Part shown: positions 21,604-31,953 of the stretch, piece after piece
Numbering within the stretch: the stretch's first letter is position 1
Layout of the letters: every line of letters starts with the position of its first letter
DNA from: an uncultured Pseudoteredinibacter sp.
Lineage (GTDB): Bacteria > Pseudomonadota > Gammaproteobacteria > Pseudomonadales > Cellvibrionaceae
Assembly (NCBI RefSeq): GCF_947502065.1
Contig: NZ_CANMYE010000005.1
Location: forward strand, 62,001 to 126,000
Length of the DNA stretch: 64,000 nt
Direction of reading: 5' to 3'
The notes under the pieces: model-generated
Seen by the model: the letters and a program-made list of their open reading frames with translations, nothing else
The model's database searches: none
What the model was told of the DNA's origin: nothing
Translations under genes and position numbers: made by a program

Positions 21604-22040
21604 CTAAAGCAAATACCGACTAAATCTCTTCTCACGCCCAGCTCTTAGCAAATACTGCAACAAAAACGCCTTAGCTGGCACAGGCCTGCCTTACAGAAAC
21701 CTTTGGCCAATATGGCAAACCACAGGCTGATGCAGCACAGCTTACGAAGGATTCAATCTCTTCAGCTTCCACTGTGTGCAAATAACACCGTCACGGGGAA
21801 TACGCTTGATAAAAAAGCGATCGATCTTTACCCATTTCATGGGCAGCTTGGCTAGATAGGGAAGGGGAGGATACCCAGTGCCAAAACCGTCAATATAGAT
21901 TTTATACCCCAATGCCCGCCGCTCCGACCGACTCATGGTGGTCGTCCCTGGCCTTTTTCAGAATTCGCTTCCGAGTGATCTCAAGCTCTAACAAGTTATG
22001 TTGGATGTTAAGCCGTTTCCATCTGCTGATAGCCTGAATA
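21604..22040 (-). pseudogene. Degraded EAL-domain (c-di-GMP phosphodiesterase) gene
   Basis: Pieces of an EAL domain occur in order in different frames on the minus strand. First, about 22040-21940, comes RWKRLNIQHNLLELEIT (the ELEIT strand); then 21910-21780, RALGYKIYIDGFGTGY and KWVKIDRFFIKRIPRD; next VEAEEIESF around 21745-21770, in another frame; finally GQRFL, a stop, GRPVPAKAFLLQYLL, ending at 21604. At least three frameshifts, one in-frame stop and a gap of about 25 residues are needed. The DDFGTGYS motif is changed to DGFGTGYP. The upstream half of the domain, including the EAL motif itself, is not found. It lies right behind an intact GGDEF-EAL gene on the same strand but is not a close copy of it. 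Confidence 0.8.
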
Positions 22041-22121
22041 GAGCTTACTTATGGGATCACATCATGGGGTCACATCGTATTTGCACAATTCGCATTAGGG
22101 GGGCACACCACCTGATCATTT

Positions 22122-25100
22122 TCAGGCATCATTTGGTTCTGTATTACTAAGGCCAAAAGACGTTACAAAAAGGTCGGTTTCCATTAAGTCCTTAGCTGAT
22201 AATGGATGGCAGTAGTAAAACCCCTGTGCAAATTGACAGCCCAGTTCTTTGAGATACTGGTGAACCTCTTTCTCTTCAACACCTTCAGCTACCACTTTAA
22301 GACTCAAGTTATTAGCTAACTCAACAATGGTATGAACAATACTTTTTTTACGATCATCAACTAAGAGGTCTTTAATAAAAACTTGATCTATCTTTAGGTA
22401 GTCAATTGGAAAATCAGCCAAGTAAGATAGTGAAGAGTAGCCTGTACCAAAGTCGTCTATATAAATTGAATGTCCCTTATCACGTAGTAGCTTCAGCACA
22501 GCGATGGATTTCTCTCGATCATTCATTAATAGGTGTTCAGTTATCTCAAACTCTAAGAGATAACGGTCAAAATCGTATTGCGATATAATCTCTTCAATCA
22601 TATCAACAAAGTTGTCTTGAATAATTTGCTGAGCAGACAGATTTACTGCAACAGGTATTTTTACTCCGATTTCCCACCAACTTTGAAGCTGTAAACAAAC
22701 ATCCCTTAAAACCAAACTACCAATTTTATTTATTACACCAGACTTCTCCGCCGTTTCGATAAAGCTATCTGGCGACTGTATTTTTTGTTTGTCCCTGCGC
22801 CAGCGAACTAAAGCTTCCGCCCCTATTACTTTTCCGCTCTTTAAGCACACCTTAGGTTGAAAGTAAGATATAAACTCAGAATTTTTAACCGCCTTGCGCA
22901 TATCACTCTCAAGGCGTATATGATTCTGAAGTTTAGAATTCATACTTTCTGTGTAAAACTGAAACTTACCACCGCCATCTTCTTTCGCGGATTTCAATGC
23001 AGCATTCGCTTGACTGAGTAATGTTTCAGGATTGAGGGAGTCAGTTTTATAAATACTAACCCCAATGCTTACTGTTACACTTACGTTTTCTTCTTGCGTT
23101 TTTATTGGCAGCTCAACAACTTCTATGATTTTTTTCGCCAGTTGAGCCAATCGTGTAACATCCTCAATATTTTCCAAAATAACACAAAACTCATCCCCCC
23201 CTAAACGGGCAATAGAATCTTGCTCTCGAATACAGGAATTAATTCTCTCACTGGTAGATTTAAGGAGGTCATCTCCGAACTCATGGCCAAAGCTGTCGTT
23301 TATCCACTTAAATCTATCAATACCTATAACAAACAGCGCAAATTTGCTGAAAGTTAAATGATCGGCATTTTTTACCGCTTGCTTTAGATTGTCATTAAAT
23401 AAATTCCGATTAGCCAAGCCTGTTAATCTATCGTAGTTGGCCAATCTACGAAGCTCCTCTTCCTGGCGCAATTTTAGGGTGATGTCGCTAATTAGAAGAA
23501 CATATCGATTTTCAAGTTCGTTGTCTTGATCGACTTTACTGGCGACACACTCGATTGCCACCTCCTCTTCGTAGCGTCCCCTAATATGGGTCTGGCCAAA
23601 CCAATGCCCAGTTTCAATAAGCTGCTTCCACAGTTGTCCAAAGTAACTTGAATCATAACTACGAGGCCTAAGCTCCAATAAACTTTCTACTCCGGGCCTG
23701 GTGATACTATCAAAAGCTAGATTCTTAGCCTGAATATTTCCATGCTGATCAACAACACAGAAACCCTCTGCTGCATGCTCAAAACCTTGCGCATAAATTT
23801 TAATCTTATTATATGACTCCTTTTTGATTTTGTTTTTTTGCAGCCATAAATAGTAATATAAGCCCAGTGCTAAAATAACCATTAAAGAGTAGATAGCGTA
23901 CGCCCAATAAGATCTCCACCAAGGCGGGATCACTTCTATATCTAGTTGATACTCTGCTTGCTGTAAAAACTTCGACCTTAACTTGAAGGTATATTCACCA
24001 GGACTTAGCGCCGAATAAATAGCGTAGTTGCCAGCAGCGTTATGCCAATCCTCATCTCGGCCTTCTAACTTCAGCTGTACACCTAGAGCACCTAAGTTTT
24101 CAATACTATTATCCGAGAAATTTATAGTGATAAACTTATCTTCAGGTTCGAGGATTAATTTTTTTCTGGTGTCGTAGATATAGTTTTCTATTTGTTGATT
24201 ATTTTGAACAACAATGCTGCTTACCTTTAAAGGAAGGTTTTCGATCGAGAGCTTCTTAGTTTGCTCACTAATTCGATAAATTGATTCACCTTGAGTTAAA
24301 AGTAGATTCTCCCCAATATATGCGATACTTCCAATAGGGTTTCCACCTAAGAGCCCTGACTTTGCTCCTATGGATTTGTAGTGATTAGATTCTATATCTA
24401 GCTTAAATAAACTTTTTCCATCTAAACTAGAAAACCAAATAAAATCTGTTGCGAGAACCGCAGAGCCAATAACATTGTTTTTTAAAATTGGAAATTTTTC
24501 AGAACCTATCACTTCATAAGTTTCCGATCGTGTAGATAATATGATTTTTTCAAAACCATTATTACCAAATACCCAAAGCACTCCGTCACGATAAATAATA
24601 GGAGCACCTGAATAACTGTACTCGCTTTGATAGGGTATGGACTTTAATCGTCCATTTTTGTTTAAAAAGTATATATTATTACTAGCTACAAACCATATCC
24701 CGGTACTAGGATCTGAGTAGGGCTTCGATATTGAACTGTCCGGATTAGGTAGATCGAACTTTCTAGCCTCGCCTGTTTTATTATTTATCAAATAATAAGA
24801 TCTAACCATAATTCCAAAGACACCAAGCTCAGGATGATGCTCTAAATAATTTATACGGCTTGATACCGTTGTGGTTTTTCCAGTTTCAGGGTTTAGTTTT
24901 ATTAACTCACGTCCAACAATAGCCCAAATCTCTTTTTCGTTTATATAAACGGCATCACCAACTTCTTTGTTTCCCTGATAGACATAAGTTAGCTCTTCAC
25001 TTTCAGTATTTATCTTTACAATCGTATTATTGCTATAGGCATAAATTGAACTACCGTTTTGACCTATAATTCCATCTATGGCCTTATTGAATCTATCGCT

Positions 25101-26156
25101 CGATAAATTTATTTTTTCAAATTCATCATTAATTAAATTGTAGAACCTTGGATATTCATCAATGTAGATAGCTATTAGATTACCAAGCCTATCTTTAGTG
25201 AAGTTGTAAATTTTTTTGTTGGGTAAACCATGTTGATCGACGGCTTCAACTAGGTATTCTGTTTGATCGCCAGTTAACTTGGCCAGCCCTCGACTTTTAA
25301 ATGTAAGCCAAACATTAGATTTATGATCTTCTTGAATAATATTGGGGGTTAAAGTTTCGCCTTTATATTCAAAGTCTCTGACAGCCGTTATTTCTTTCCC
25401 TGAAATACTAACGAGTTTGTCTTGCACACTGACAAGCAATAGGCCATCTTTCGTTACATACAAATCGCTAATTTTGTCTGTCTTAGTGAATTTGAATTTA
25501 ACCCCATTGTTATCAATATATTCAGCTAAGTATCTATTGAACTCTCCAGTTAAGGGGTTAAGTAGAAACAAACCGTCGTAGGCACTACCCACCCAGATTT
25601 CACCAATATCATTATCAGCTATGTTGGTAGTAATAATTTTTTTAGCTGAATCTATATCAGGATGCTTAATGGGGAATGGTGTGAATTGGTCTAAACCCGC
25701 CTCATACAAGGTAACGCCGTTATATGAGGTCATCCACAAGCGATCACTATTATCTTTTTTCATGTTTAAGATAACATCGTCGCTGATGGTATGTTTTTTA
25801 TCTTCTTTCTCTACTAGGACATATTCATAACTATCTAGATCAACTCTAGCAACCCCCATAGTCGTACTTATCCATAGATTATTATCTACGATCGTTAACT
25901 CATGAGTTTGTCGTGATTTTAGGTCTTCAGCTCCCGGAGGAATAAAGTCAATAAGACTCTGCCCGTCATAACGCTTAATACCGTAGGCAGTTGAAATCCA
26001 TAGATATCCATTTTTGTCCTCTTCCACGTCATAGGCATGTCCACGTAATTCATCAAGTGGTTTTTGGTAGAAGTGTATATCCAGCGAATTATCCGCAAAG
26101 CTATTACTGCAGAATAACAACAAGCCCATTAGCAGTCGTAACAACCACTGGTTCAT
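22122..26156 (-). CDS. Periplasmic-propeller GGDEF-EAL sensor protein (c-di-GMP turnover)
   Basis: Large inner-membrane signalling protein, about 1344 residues. Domain order: signal peptide (MNQWLLRLLMGLLLF...), periplasmic two-component-regulator-type propeller repeats (about 25-640; GYLWISTAYGIKRYDG, DRLWMTSYNGV, GEIWVGSAYDGLFLLNP), a Y_Y_Y domain (about 650-735), one membrane helix (about 738-760), a PAS-like domain (about 775-890), GGDEF (motif LGGDEF near 985) and EAL (GAEALVRW near 1114, EITEHLL, DDFGTGYSSL near 1232, EGVEE). Both catalytic signatures are intact and an RxxD inhibitory site (REQD) stands five residues before GGDEF. ATG at 26156 is chosen over 26177 because GAGGGA precedes it. 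The ligand is unknown. It is inserted between parB and atpI. Confidence 0.92.
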   Translation of the reverse strand: MNQWLLRLLMGLLLFCSNSFADNSLDIHFYQKPLDELRGHAYDVEEDKNGYLWISTAYGIKRYDGQSLIDFIPPGAEDLKSRQTHELTIVDNNLWISTTMGVARVDLDSYEYVLVEKEDKKHTISDDVILNMKKDNSDRLWMTSYNGVTLYEAGLDQFTPFPIKHPDIDSAKKIITTNIADNDIGEIWVGSAYDGLFLLNPLTGEFNRYLAEYIDNNGVKFKFTKTDKISDLYVTKDGLLLVSVQDKLVSISGKEITAVRDFEYKGETLTPNIIQEDHKSNVWLTFKSRGLAKLTGDQTEYLVEAVDQHGLPNKKIYNFTKDRLGNLIAIYIDEYPRFYNLINDEFEKINLSSDRFNKAIDGIIGQNGSSIYAYSNNTIVKINTESEELTYVYQGNKEVGDAVYINEKEIWAIVGRELIKLNPETGKTTTVSSRINYLEHHPELGVFGIMVRSYYLINNKTGEARKFDLPNPDSSISKPYSDPSTGIWFVASNNIYFLNKNGRLKSIPYQSEYSYSGAPIIYRDGVLWVFGNNGFEKIILSTRSETYEVIGSEKFPILKNNVIGSAVLATDFIWFSSLDGKSLFKLDIESNHYKSIGAKSGLLGGNPIGSIAYIGENLLLTQGESIYRISEQTKKLSIENLPLKVSSIVVQNNQQIENYIYDTRKKLILEPEDKFITINFSDNSIENLGALGVQLKLEGRDEDWHNAAGNYAIYSALSPGEYTFKLRSKFLQQAEYQLDIEVIPPWWRSYWAYAIYSLMVILALGLYYYLWLQKNKIKKESYNKIKIYAQGFEHAAEGFCVVDQHGNIQAKNLAFDSITRPGVESLLELRPRSYDSSYFGQLWKQLIETGHWFGQTHIRGRYEEEVAIECVASKVDQDNELENRYVLLISDITLKLRQEEELRRLANYDRLTGLANRNLFNDNLKQAVKNADHLTFSKFALFVIGIDRFKWINDSFGHEFGDDLLKSTSERINSCIREQDSIARLGGDEFCVILENIEDVTRLAQLAKKIIEVVELPIKTQEENVSVTVSIGVSIYKTDSLNPETLLSQANAALKSAKEDGGGKFQFYTESMNSKLQNHIRLESDMRKAVKNSEFISYFQPKVCLKSGKVIGAEALVRWRRDKQKIQSPDSFIETAEKSGVINKIGSLVLRDVCLQLQSWWEIGVKIPVAVNLSAQQIIQDNFVDMIEEIISQYDFDRYLLEFEITEHLLMNDREKSIAVLKLLRDKGHSIYIDDFGTGYSSLSYLADFPIDYLKIDQVFIKDLLVDDRKKSIVHTIVELANNLSLKVVAEGVEEKEVHQYLKELGCQFAQGFYYCHPLSAKDLMETDLFVTSFGLSNTEPNDA

Positions 26157-26466
26157 AGATCCCTCACAAAGCAGCATTATTGTTGTATTAGCGCCACCAG
26201 TTAAGGAACTGAACTACGGCAGATAAATTAACAACCATCTTTAAGTCTAAGTGTAGAAGAGCTTTTTCTAAAATGAACCGCTTAGCTGATTCAATAGAAA
26301 TTGATCGTAAAGACTCAGGATTATTTTTAATTGCTTAAACTATAGTTGCTCAAGATTGCCAAACAATCAAGTGGGAGGGTAGGCAGTGACTCTTAAAACA
26401 CCGAGCCGTAGGACTTAAGGCTCGGTTATTGAGAAAAAATAAGAAATTAGAATGAGATATTAAAGA
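26157..26466. other. Gap between parB and the GGDEF-EAL gene
   Basis: AT-rich stretch of about 310 bp that must hold the promoter of the GGDEF-EAL gene. Apart from the hairpin at 26401-26425 nothing is recognised. Confidence 0.5.
26397..26425 (-). terminator. Probable terminator after parB
   Basis: CCGAGCC (26401-26407) and GGCTCGG (26419-26425) form a perfect 7-bp stem with an 11-base loop; on the minus strand it is followed by TGTTTT. It lies 42 bp after the parB stop. Confidence 0.6.
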
Positions 26467-27396
26467 TTAAGCTTCGTAGTTAAGGTGATTTAATATTCCG
26501 TCTAATTCATCGAGACTAGAATAGCTTAATACCAACTTGCCTTTTCCTTTAGCACCGTGCTGAACCATAACCGGCACGCCAATTTTCTCAGACAAACCAT
26601 CCTGCAACTTTTTAATATCAGGGTCTATGGTTTTGTCCGCCTTAAACTTGTCATCACTTTGCTCAAGCTGCTGAATACGTCTAACCAAAGCTTCTGTTTG
26701 ACGCACAGATAATCCTTTAGAACTTACCTGTCTGGCGACATCTTTCTGTTCATGACTAGGCAGCGGAAGTAGTGCACGGGCGTGTCCCATCTCTAGATCG
26801 CCATGCTCAAGCATCTTTTTTACTTCATCAGATAAACTGATTAAGCGCAGTAGATTGGTTACTGTAGTGCGTGACTTACCAACCGCCGCGGCAACTTCTT
26901 GCTGAGTTAACTCAAACTCATCTTGAAGGCGTTTTAGAGCGATAGCTTCTTCGATTGGATTTAGATCTTCACGCTGGATGTTCTCAATTAGTGCCATTGC
27001 AATAGCAGCTTCATCAGCAACTATTCGAATGACAGCGGGGATCTTATCCAGACCAGCTAATTGCGTCGCTCTCCAACGACGTTCACCGGCAATAATTTCA
27101 TATTTAACGGTGTCGTTACCAGAATCTATCGGACGTACAACAATTGGCTGCATAACCCCTTGAGCTTTAATCGACTCACTGAGCTCTTCGAGCGCTTCGG
27201 GGTGCATATCTCGGCGCGGCTGGTACTTGCCGCGTTGAATAAACTCAACGGGTATTTCGGTTAGAGTGCCATCTTTGCCGGGCTCTGGAGAGGAAACAGC
27301 TGCAATTGCTTGTGTAGCATTTTCGACCTGGCTTGCACCACCACTGCCCAATAGGGCATCCAAGCCTTTACCTAAACCTTTGCGTTTCCCCGCCAT
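26467..27396 (-). CDS. parB: Chromosome-partitioning protein ParB
   Basis: Binds parS sites near the origin, spreads as a CTP-dependent clamp and directs chromosome segregation with ParA. It has 309 residues. The N-terminal nuclease-like domain contains the CTP-binding motifs (YQPRRDMHPEALEELSESI, then GERRWRATQ), followed by ALIENIQREDLNPIEEA and a helix-turn-helix (LTQQEVAAAVGKSRTTVTNL), with a short C-terminal dimerisation domain. Two perfect parS sites lie inside recF in this window. It is co-directional with parA, 63 bp downstream of it. Confidence 0.98.
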   Translation of the reverse strand: MAGKRKGLGKGLDALLGSGGASQVENATQAIAAVSSPEPGKDGTLTEIPVEFIQRGKYQPRRDMHPEALEELSESIKAQGVMQPIVVRPIDSGNDTVKYEIIAGERRWRATQLAGLDKIPAVIRIVADEAAIAMALIENIQREDLNPIEEAIALKRLQDEFELTQQEVAAAVGKSRTTVTNLLRLISLSDEVKKMLEHGDLEMGHARALLPLPSHEQKDVARQVSSKGLSVRQTEALVRRIQQLEQSDDKFKADKTIDPDIKKLQDGLSEKIGVPVMVQHGAKGKGKLVLSYSSLDELDGILNHLNYEA

Positions 27397-27459
27397 TGTG
27401 ATTCCTACTTCTCAAATATCTTAATGTTTTTATCTAATTATGTTTATTCAGGTTTCGGG

Positions 27460-28272
27460 CTAAGCCGTTACTTCAGCCGACTCTCTTTGGCTGATTTCAT
27501 TCCGTCGAATCAACTCACCTGCCAAAGCCAAGTATGCGATTGCGCCCTTAGACTGGCGATCATAGACCAATACCGGCTGGCCAAAGCTCGGGGCTTCAGC
27601 CAAGCGTACATTTCGAGGTACGCAGGTACGATAAAGTTTATCACCAAAGAAGTCTGCCAGCTGTGCCGATACATCATTGGTTAGGCTATTGCGAGGGTCG
27701 TACATGGTGCGCAATATGCCTTCTATCTGAAGCTCAGGGTTAAGAGCACTTTGAATCTGGTTGATGGTGCTGATAAGCGCCGACAAACCTTCAAGTGCGT
27801 AATATTCACACTGCATCGGGATTATTACCCCTTGGCAGGCTACTAGGGCATTCAAGGTCAACATATTCAACGAAGGAGGGCAATCGACTAAGATATAGTC
27901 AAAATCATCCTTCAAGCTTTCCAAAGCTGATTGCAGGCGACGTTCTTTTTGATCCAAGCTCAGCATTTCTACTTCTGCTGCTGTTAGATCACCATTGGCA
28001 GGTAAGACTGAGTAGCCACCTTCCTCGGACTTCACCAACGCCTCTTTGGCGGTGGCTTCTCCCACTAGAACATCATAAACCGATAGCTCTAGCTCATTTT
28101 TGTTGATCCCCGAGCCCATGGTGGCATTGCCCTGCGGATCTAGATCCACCATTAGCACCTGCTTTTTGGTTGCTACCAAAGATGCGGCTAGGTTTACGGT
28201 AGTTGTGGTTTTACCTACACCGCCTTTCTGATTAGCAATAGCGTATAGGTGGCAGGGGCCTTGGGTGCTCAA
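27460..28272 (-). CDS. parA: Chromosome-partitioning ATPase ParA (Soj type)
   Basis: Deviant-Walker ATPase whose DNA-bound gradient moves ParB-parS complexes. It has 270 residues. The Walker A motif NQKGGVGKTTTTVNLAASL starts near residue 13, MVDLDPQGNATMG and DYILVDCPPSLNMLT follow. There is no N-terminal DNA-binding extension, so it is the chromosomal (Soj) form rather than a plasmid P1-type ParA. It lies in the order mnmG-rsmG-parA-parB that is standard next to the origin. Confidence 0.98.
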   Translation of the reverse strand: MSTQGPCHLYAIANQKGGVGKTTTTVNLAASLVATKKQVLMVDLDPQGNATMGSGINKNELELSVYDVLVGEATAKEALVKSEEGGYSVLPANGDLTAAEVEMLSLDQKERRLQSALESLKDDFDYILVDCPPSLNMLTLNALVACQGVIIPMQCEYYALEGLSALISTINQIQSALNPELQIEGILRTMYDPRNSLTNDVSAQLADFFGDKLYRTCVPRNVRLAEAPSFGQPVLVYDRQSKGAIAYLALAGELIRRNEISQRESAEVTA

Positions 28273-28356
28273 TGTCGTTATCCTTATGACTTGTCACGGC
28301 AAGTAAGAGGCCGCAAACAAGTGTATTGTCGCTATTCGGGTCAATAGCACAGCTCG

Positions 28357-28989
28357 CTACTTAAGAGGGTGTATCTCCAGTAGGTGGCGCTCGCCTTCTT
28401 CACCCGGAATCATTAATGCATGGGAGTTAGCGACGATATAGTGTTTTTGCAACGGCTTCAATTCATCTGTGGGATAAATTCCCTTCATAGCCCAAAAGCG
28501 GCCATTTTCCTTAAGCAGATGCCGACACCCTTGGGTCATGTCTTCTAAACTGGCAAAGGCTCGACTCATAACTCCGTCAAACAGCTCTTGGGGCTGATAA
28601 CTCTCTACGCGGCAGTTGTGGACCTGAACATTATCCAGTTTCAACTCAGTCTTTACCTGAAACAAAAAGCGCGTTTTCTTGCCATTGCTGTCTAACAAGT
28701 GGACATCGCGCTCAGGGTGGCAGATCGCCATGGGGATTCCTGGCAAGCCGCCACCAGTACCGACATCGATTAATCTCTGGCCTTCTACAAATGGCATGAT
28801 TGCCAGACTGTCGAGTAAATGCCGAGAGATCATATCTTCGATATTTCGGATGGCGGACAAGTTGTAGGCCTTGTTCCACTTATCAAATAGCTGGATGTAG
28901 GCTAATAAGCCATCAATGCGGTCACTATCTAGTTCTAAACCTAGCTTTGTGACTCCAGTTTCCAAGCGATCGCGTAGCTGCGTGGACAT
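28357..28989 (-). CDS. rsmG: 16S rRNA (guanine-527-N7)-methyltransferase
   Basis: SAM-dependent methyltransferase that modifies G527 of 16S rRNA; loss gives low-level streptomycin resistance in other bacteria. It has 210 residues. The signature NLSAIRNIEDMISRHLLDSL, the SAM-binding loop DVGTGGGLPGIPMAI and the later SRAFASLEDM are all present. It sits 33 bp downstream of mnmG and before parA, in the conserved origin cluster. Confidence 0.97.
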   Translation of the reverse strand: MSTQLRDRLETGVTKLGLELDSDRIDGLLAYIQLFDKWNKAYNLSAIRNIEDMISRHLLDSLAIMPFVEGQRLIDVGTGGGLPGIPMAICHPERDVHLLDSNGKKTRFLFQVKTELKLDNVQVHNCRVESYQPQELFDGVMSRAFASLEDMTQGCRHLLKENGRFWAMKGIYPTDELKPLQKHYIVANSHALMIPGEEGERHLLEIHPLK

Positions 28990-29022
28990 TTTTATCCATT
29001 TTCCTCGATTTTAGCGGCGAGA

Positions 29023-30912
29023 TCAGGCACTTTGCTTGCGCAATAAGCCATGTTTCTTCAAATAAACCAATAGCAGAGAAACGGCAGCCGGGGTCACTCC
29101 AGGTATTCTGGAAGCTTGAGCCAAAGTGCCAGGCAATGATTCCTTCAATTTCTGCTTAACTTCATTGGATAAGCCTTCTACTGAATCATAAGGGAAATCC
29201 GTAGGAATCAAGGTATTTTCGTTTTGGCGTAATTTTTCGATATCTACCAACTGGCGCTCAATGTACCCAGCGTATTTCGCACTGATCTGCACCTGCTCGG
29301 ATACTTCCGTAGCAATATCGGGCTTCTCGTAAGGCAACTCGGCAATATCGCCATATTCCAACTCAGGCCGGCGCAATAAATCCATCAAACTGTACTCGCG
29401 CCCCAATGGTGACTTCAACTTGGGCTCCAGTTGCTTCGCCTCATCACTACCGGCCTGAACCCAAGTGCTTTTTAAACGTTGCTCTTCTTGAGCGATAGCT
29501 TCTTGCTTATCGCAAAAGTGCTGCCAGCGATTATCATCAACCAATCCAAGTTTGTGTCCTTGCTCAGTCAAGCGAGCATCGGCATTATCTTCTCGCAGTA
29601 GCAAACGGTATTCGGCACGGCTGGTAAACATACGGTACGGCTCTTGAGTACCAAGGGTAATCAAGTCATCGATCAAAACACCAAGATAAGCTTCGTCTCG
29701 GCGCGGATGCCACGCCGCTTTGCCTTGTGCCAATAGCGCCGCATTGCTGCCGGCCAATAGACCTTGAGCCCCGGCTTCTTCATAACCCGTGGTGCCGTTA
29801 ATTTGACCGGCGAAAAACAAACCTTTGATGTGTTTGGTTTCTAGGCTGTATTGCAAATCCTGCGGGTTAAAGAAATCGTATTCGATGGCATAACCTGGGC
29901 GGGTAATATGAGCTTGTTCAAAGCCTTTAATGGAATGCACTAGATCCAGCTGAACATCAAAAGGCAAGCTAGTGGAGATACCATTTGGGTATAACTCATG
30001 GGTGGTAAGGCCTTCGGGCTCGATAAATACCTGGTGGGAGTCTTTATCGGCAAAGCGCTTAACTTTATCTTCAACAGATGGGCAATATCGTGGGCCAACG
30101 CCGTCGATCACTCCTGTATATAGCGGCGATCTGTCTAGACCGGACATGATAATGTCATGGGTTTTGCTGTTGGTATGGGTTATCCAGCAACAAGTTTGCG
30201 CGGGTTTATCTTCGGCTTTGCCCATATAGGACATGATCGGTGCAGGATTATCACCCCATTGCTCAGCTAAGCCTTCAAAGTTAACGCTGCGAGCATCGAT
30301 TCTTGGCGGGGTTCCAGTTTTAAGTCTTTCAACTCGTAGAGGCAGTTCTCTTAATCTATCCGCCAGGGCTATAGATGGCGGGTCACCAGCTCGCCCCCCC
30401 GAATGATTTTCTAATCCAATATGGATTTTGCCACCTAAGAAGGTCCCAGCGGTTAACACTACCGCGGGGGCATAAAACTTTAAGCCCATTTGGGTAACAA
30501 CCCCTCGGACTTCTTCACCTTGCAATATTAGGTCATCAACTGATTGTTGGAATATTTGCAGGTTTTCCTGGTTTTCTAAGGTTTCACGAATCGCGGCTTT
30601 ATAGAGAATTCTATCGGCTTGTGCACGAGTCGCTCTAACAGCGGGGCCTTTGCGACTATTCAGAACCCGGTACTGGATACCTGCTCTGTCTGTGGCTAAT
30701 GCCATTGCTCCACCTAGTGCATCGATTTCTTTTACTAGGTGTGATTTACCGATTCCGCCAATAGCTGGGTTACAAGACATTTGCCCCAAGGTATCAATAT
30801 TGTGGGTCAACAATAGGGTAGAGCTACCCATGCGAGCTGCTGCTAAGGCAGCTTCGGTGCCGGCATGTCCACCACCAATAATAATGACATCAAAGGTCTT
30901 CTTGTAATCCAC
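29023..30912 (-). CDS. mnmG: tRNA uridine-34 5-carboxymethylaminomethyl modification enzyme MnmG (GidA)
   Basis: FAD-dependent partner of MnmE that installs the cmnm5 group at wobble uridine 34 of several tRNAs. It has 629 residues. The FAD-binding loop [20 protein letters not shown] begins near residue 10, and the family signatures [19 protein letters not shown] and [20 protein letters not shown] segment are intact, as is the helical C-terminal domain ([30 protein letters not shown]). It borders the putative replication origin; its partner mnmE lies on the far side of that 1-kb gap. Confidence 0.98.
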   Translation of the reverse strand: MDYKKTFDVIIIGGGHAGTEAALAAARMGSSTLLLTHNIDTLGQMSCNPAIGGIGKSHLVKEIDALGGAMALATDRAGIQYRVLNSRKGPAVRATRAQADRILYKAAIRETLENQENLQIFQQSVDDLILQGEEVRGVVTQMGLKFYAPAVVLTAGTFLGGKIHIGLENHSGGRAGDPPSIALADRLRELPLRVERLKTGTPPRIDARSVNFEGLAEQWGDNPAPIMSYMGKAEDKPAQTCCWITHTNSKTHDIIMSGLDRSPLYTGVIDGVGPRYCPSVEDKVKRFADKDSHQVFIEPEGLTTHELYPNGISTSLPFDVQLDLVHSIKGFEQAHITRPGYAIEYDFFNPQDLQYSLETKHIKGLFFAGQINGTTGYEEAGAQGLLAGSNAALLAQGKAAWHPRRDEAYLGVLIDDLITLGTQEPYRMFTSRAEYRLLLREDNADARLTEQGHKLGLVDDNRWQHFCDKQEAIAQEEQRLKSTWVQAGSDEAKQLEPKLKSPLGREYSLMDLLRRPELEYGDIAELPYEKPDIATEVSEQVQISAKYAGYIERQLVDIEKLRQNENTLIPTDFPYDSVEGLSNEVKQKLKESLPGTLAQASRIPGVTPAAVSLLLVYLKKHGLLRKQSA

Positions 30913-31953
30913 GGTATCGCCTTTGCCTTTTGGGCATGGGTTAGAAAAAGGGCAGGCATTATAGGGATCTTTCTAGCAGAGTTCAAAACTTGTTTATTAT
31001 TTAATCAGTCATTTTTTTTAATTTAAAATCTCATTATTAATATATAAGTAGATAAATAAATATTTATATATATGAATAGATAAAGAAGATTATGTTTGTT
31101 GTTATATATAGTGAGGCGTTTTTCTGTGGATAAGCGGTTTTACCTTAAGTAAATCAACATCTTACAGCTCTGATAACGGTGTATAAAACCCTTTATTTCG
31201 CATAGGTAAAAGCTCTGTTTTAAGGTCGAATGATTTCTGGATAACTTTGGACCTTGTGGTCAATTTGCTGTTATCCACATTTTTGCGCCGAGCTAGAGCA
31301 CGCTTTCTGCTATGAGTTATTCACATTTGACAAAATTACTCTAATGATCGAACAAAAAACCTTCAAAATTAGGCACTTATGTGGCAAAGCTGTGAGTAAT
31401 TGTGGATAAGCCTTTCTAAGTGTCGGTAGTTATTCAAAAAATCTGTGGGTAAGTTGGGATAACTTTTTTTGGCCAGATATGACTAGGTGATTTTTTAGCG
31501 TTATTTAGCTATAAATTTTATTGGTCTGGAGACGTAAAAAGCAGAGCCTATGATAGCTCGCTTCCTTTTGGACTCGCACCATCCAGGCGCTCAGCCGTTG
31601 GCAAAGCCCAAAAAACCTCTCCAATAGATAGAAAACGCCCCTGTACAGCATGAGCTATACAATACTGACTACTTTGCTGCTTGTTATAGCTTGATTGAGT
31701 ACAAAATGCGGTGGGTAAGCTTGATAAAGAGTTTATAGGGCAACTACTTGTTGTGCTTTGCAGCTGGCCTGCACGGTTTGACCTTAAGTTAAAAGGAAGT
31801 TTTAAGTGGGTCGAAAGTTGAGAGCCTGTATGAGCTGAACCTACAAGCTTGCTGGCGGCGAAAAAAACCTATGGTCTACAAACGAATAGACGGGTAGATA
31901 TGTAGGCCTAATAGGCCTACAGGGTAGCCGTATGGTTGTAATAGCTGGGGTTA
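30913..31953. other. oriC: Putative chromosomal replication origin (oriC), mnmG-mnmE gap
   Basis: This 1041-bp gap contains no gene. Next to mnmG there is a very AT-rich tract (about 30985-31110) fit to be the unwinding element. It is followed by DnaA boxes: TGTGGATAA 31125-31133 (perfect), TTATCCACA 31271-31279 (perfect), TTATTCACA 31317-31325 (fits TTATNCACA), TGTGGATAA 31401-31409 (perfect), and one-mismatch sites at 31236-31244 and 31444-31452. The layout, with the AT-rich part on the gidA/mnmG side, is the one known from E. coli. The right third (about 31500-31900) holds nothing that I recognise apart from a hairpin at 31901-31921. Confidence 0.75.
31901..31921. repeat. 9-bp hairpin after mnmE
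   Basis: TGTAGGCCT (31901-31909) and AGGCCTACA (31913-31921) form a perfect stem with a 3-base loop, 32 bp after the mnmE stop. No T-run follows, so it is a possible but unproven end of the mnmE transcript. Confidence 0.5.

Noticed and set aside
21742..21936. A 64-residue protein-coding gene
   Set aside because: It is one frame of the broken EAL domain; similarity continues on both sides in other frames.
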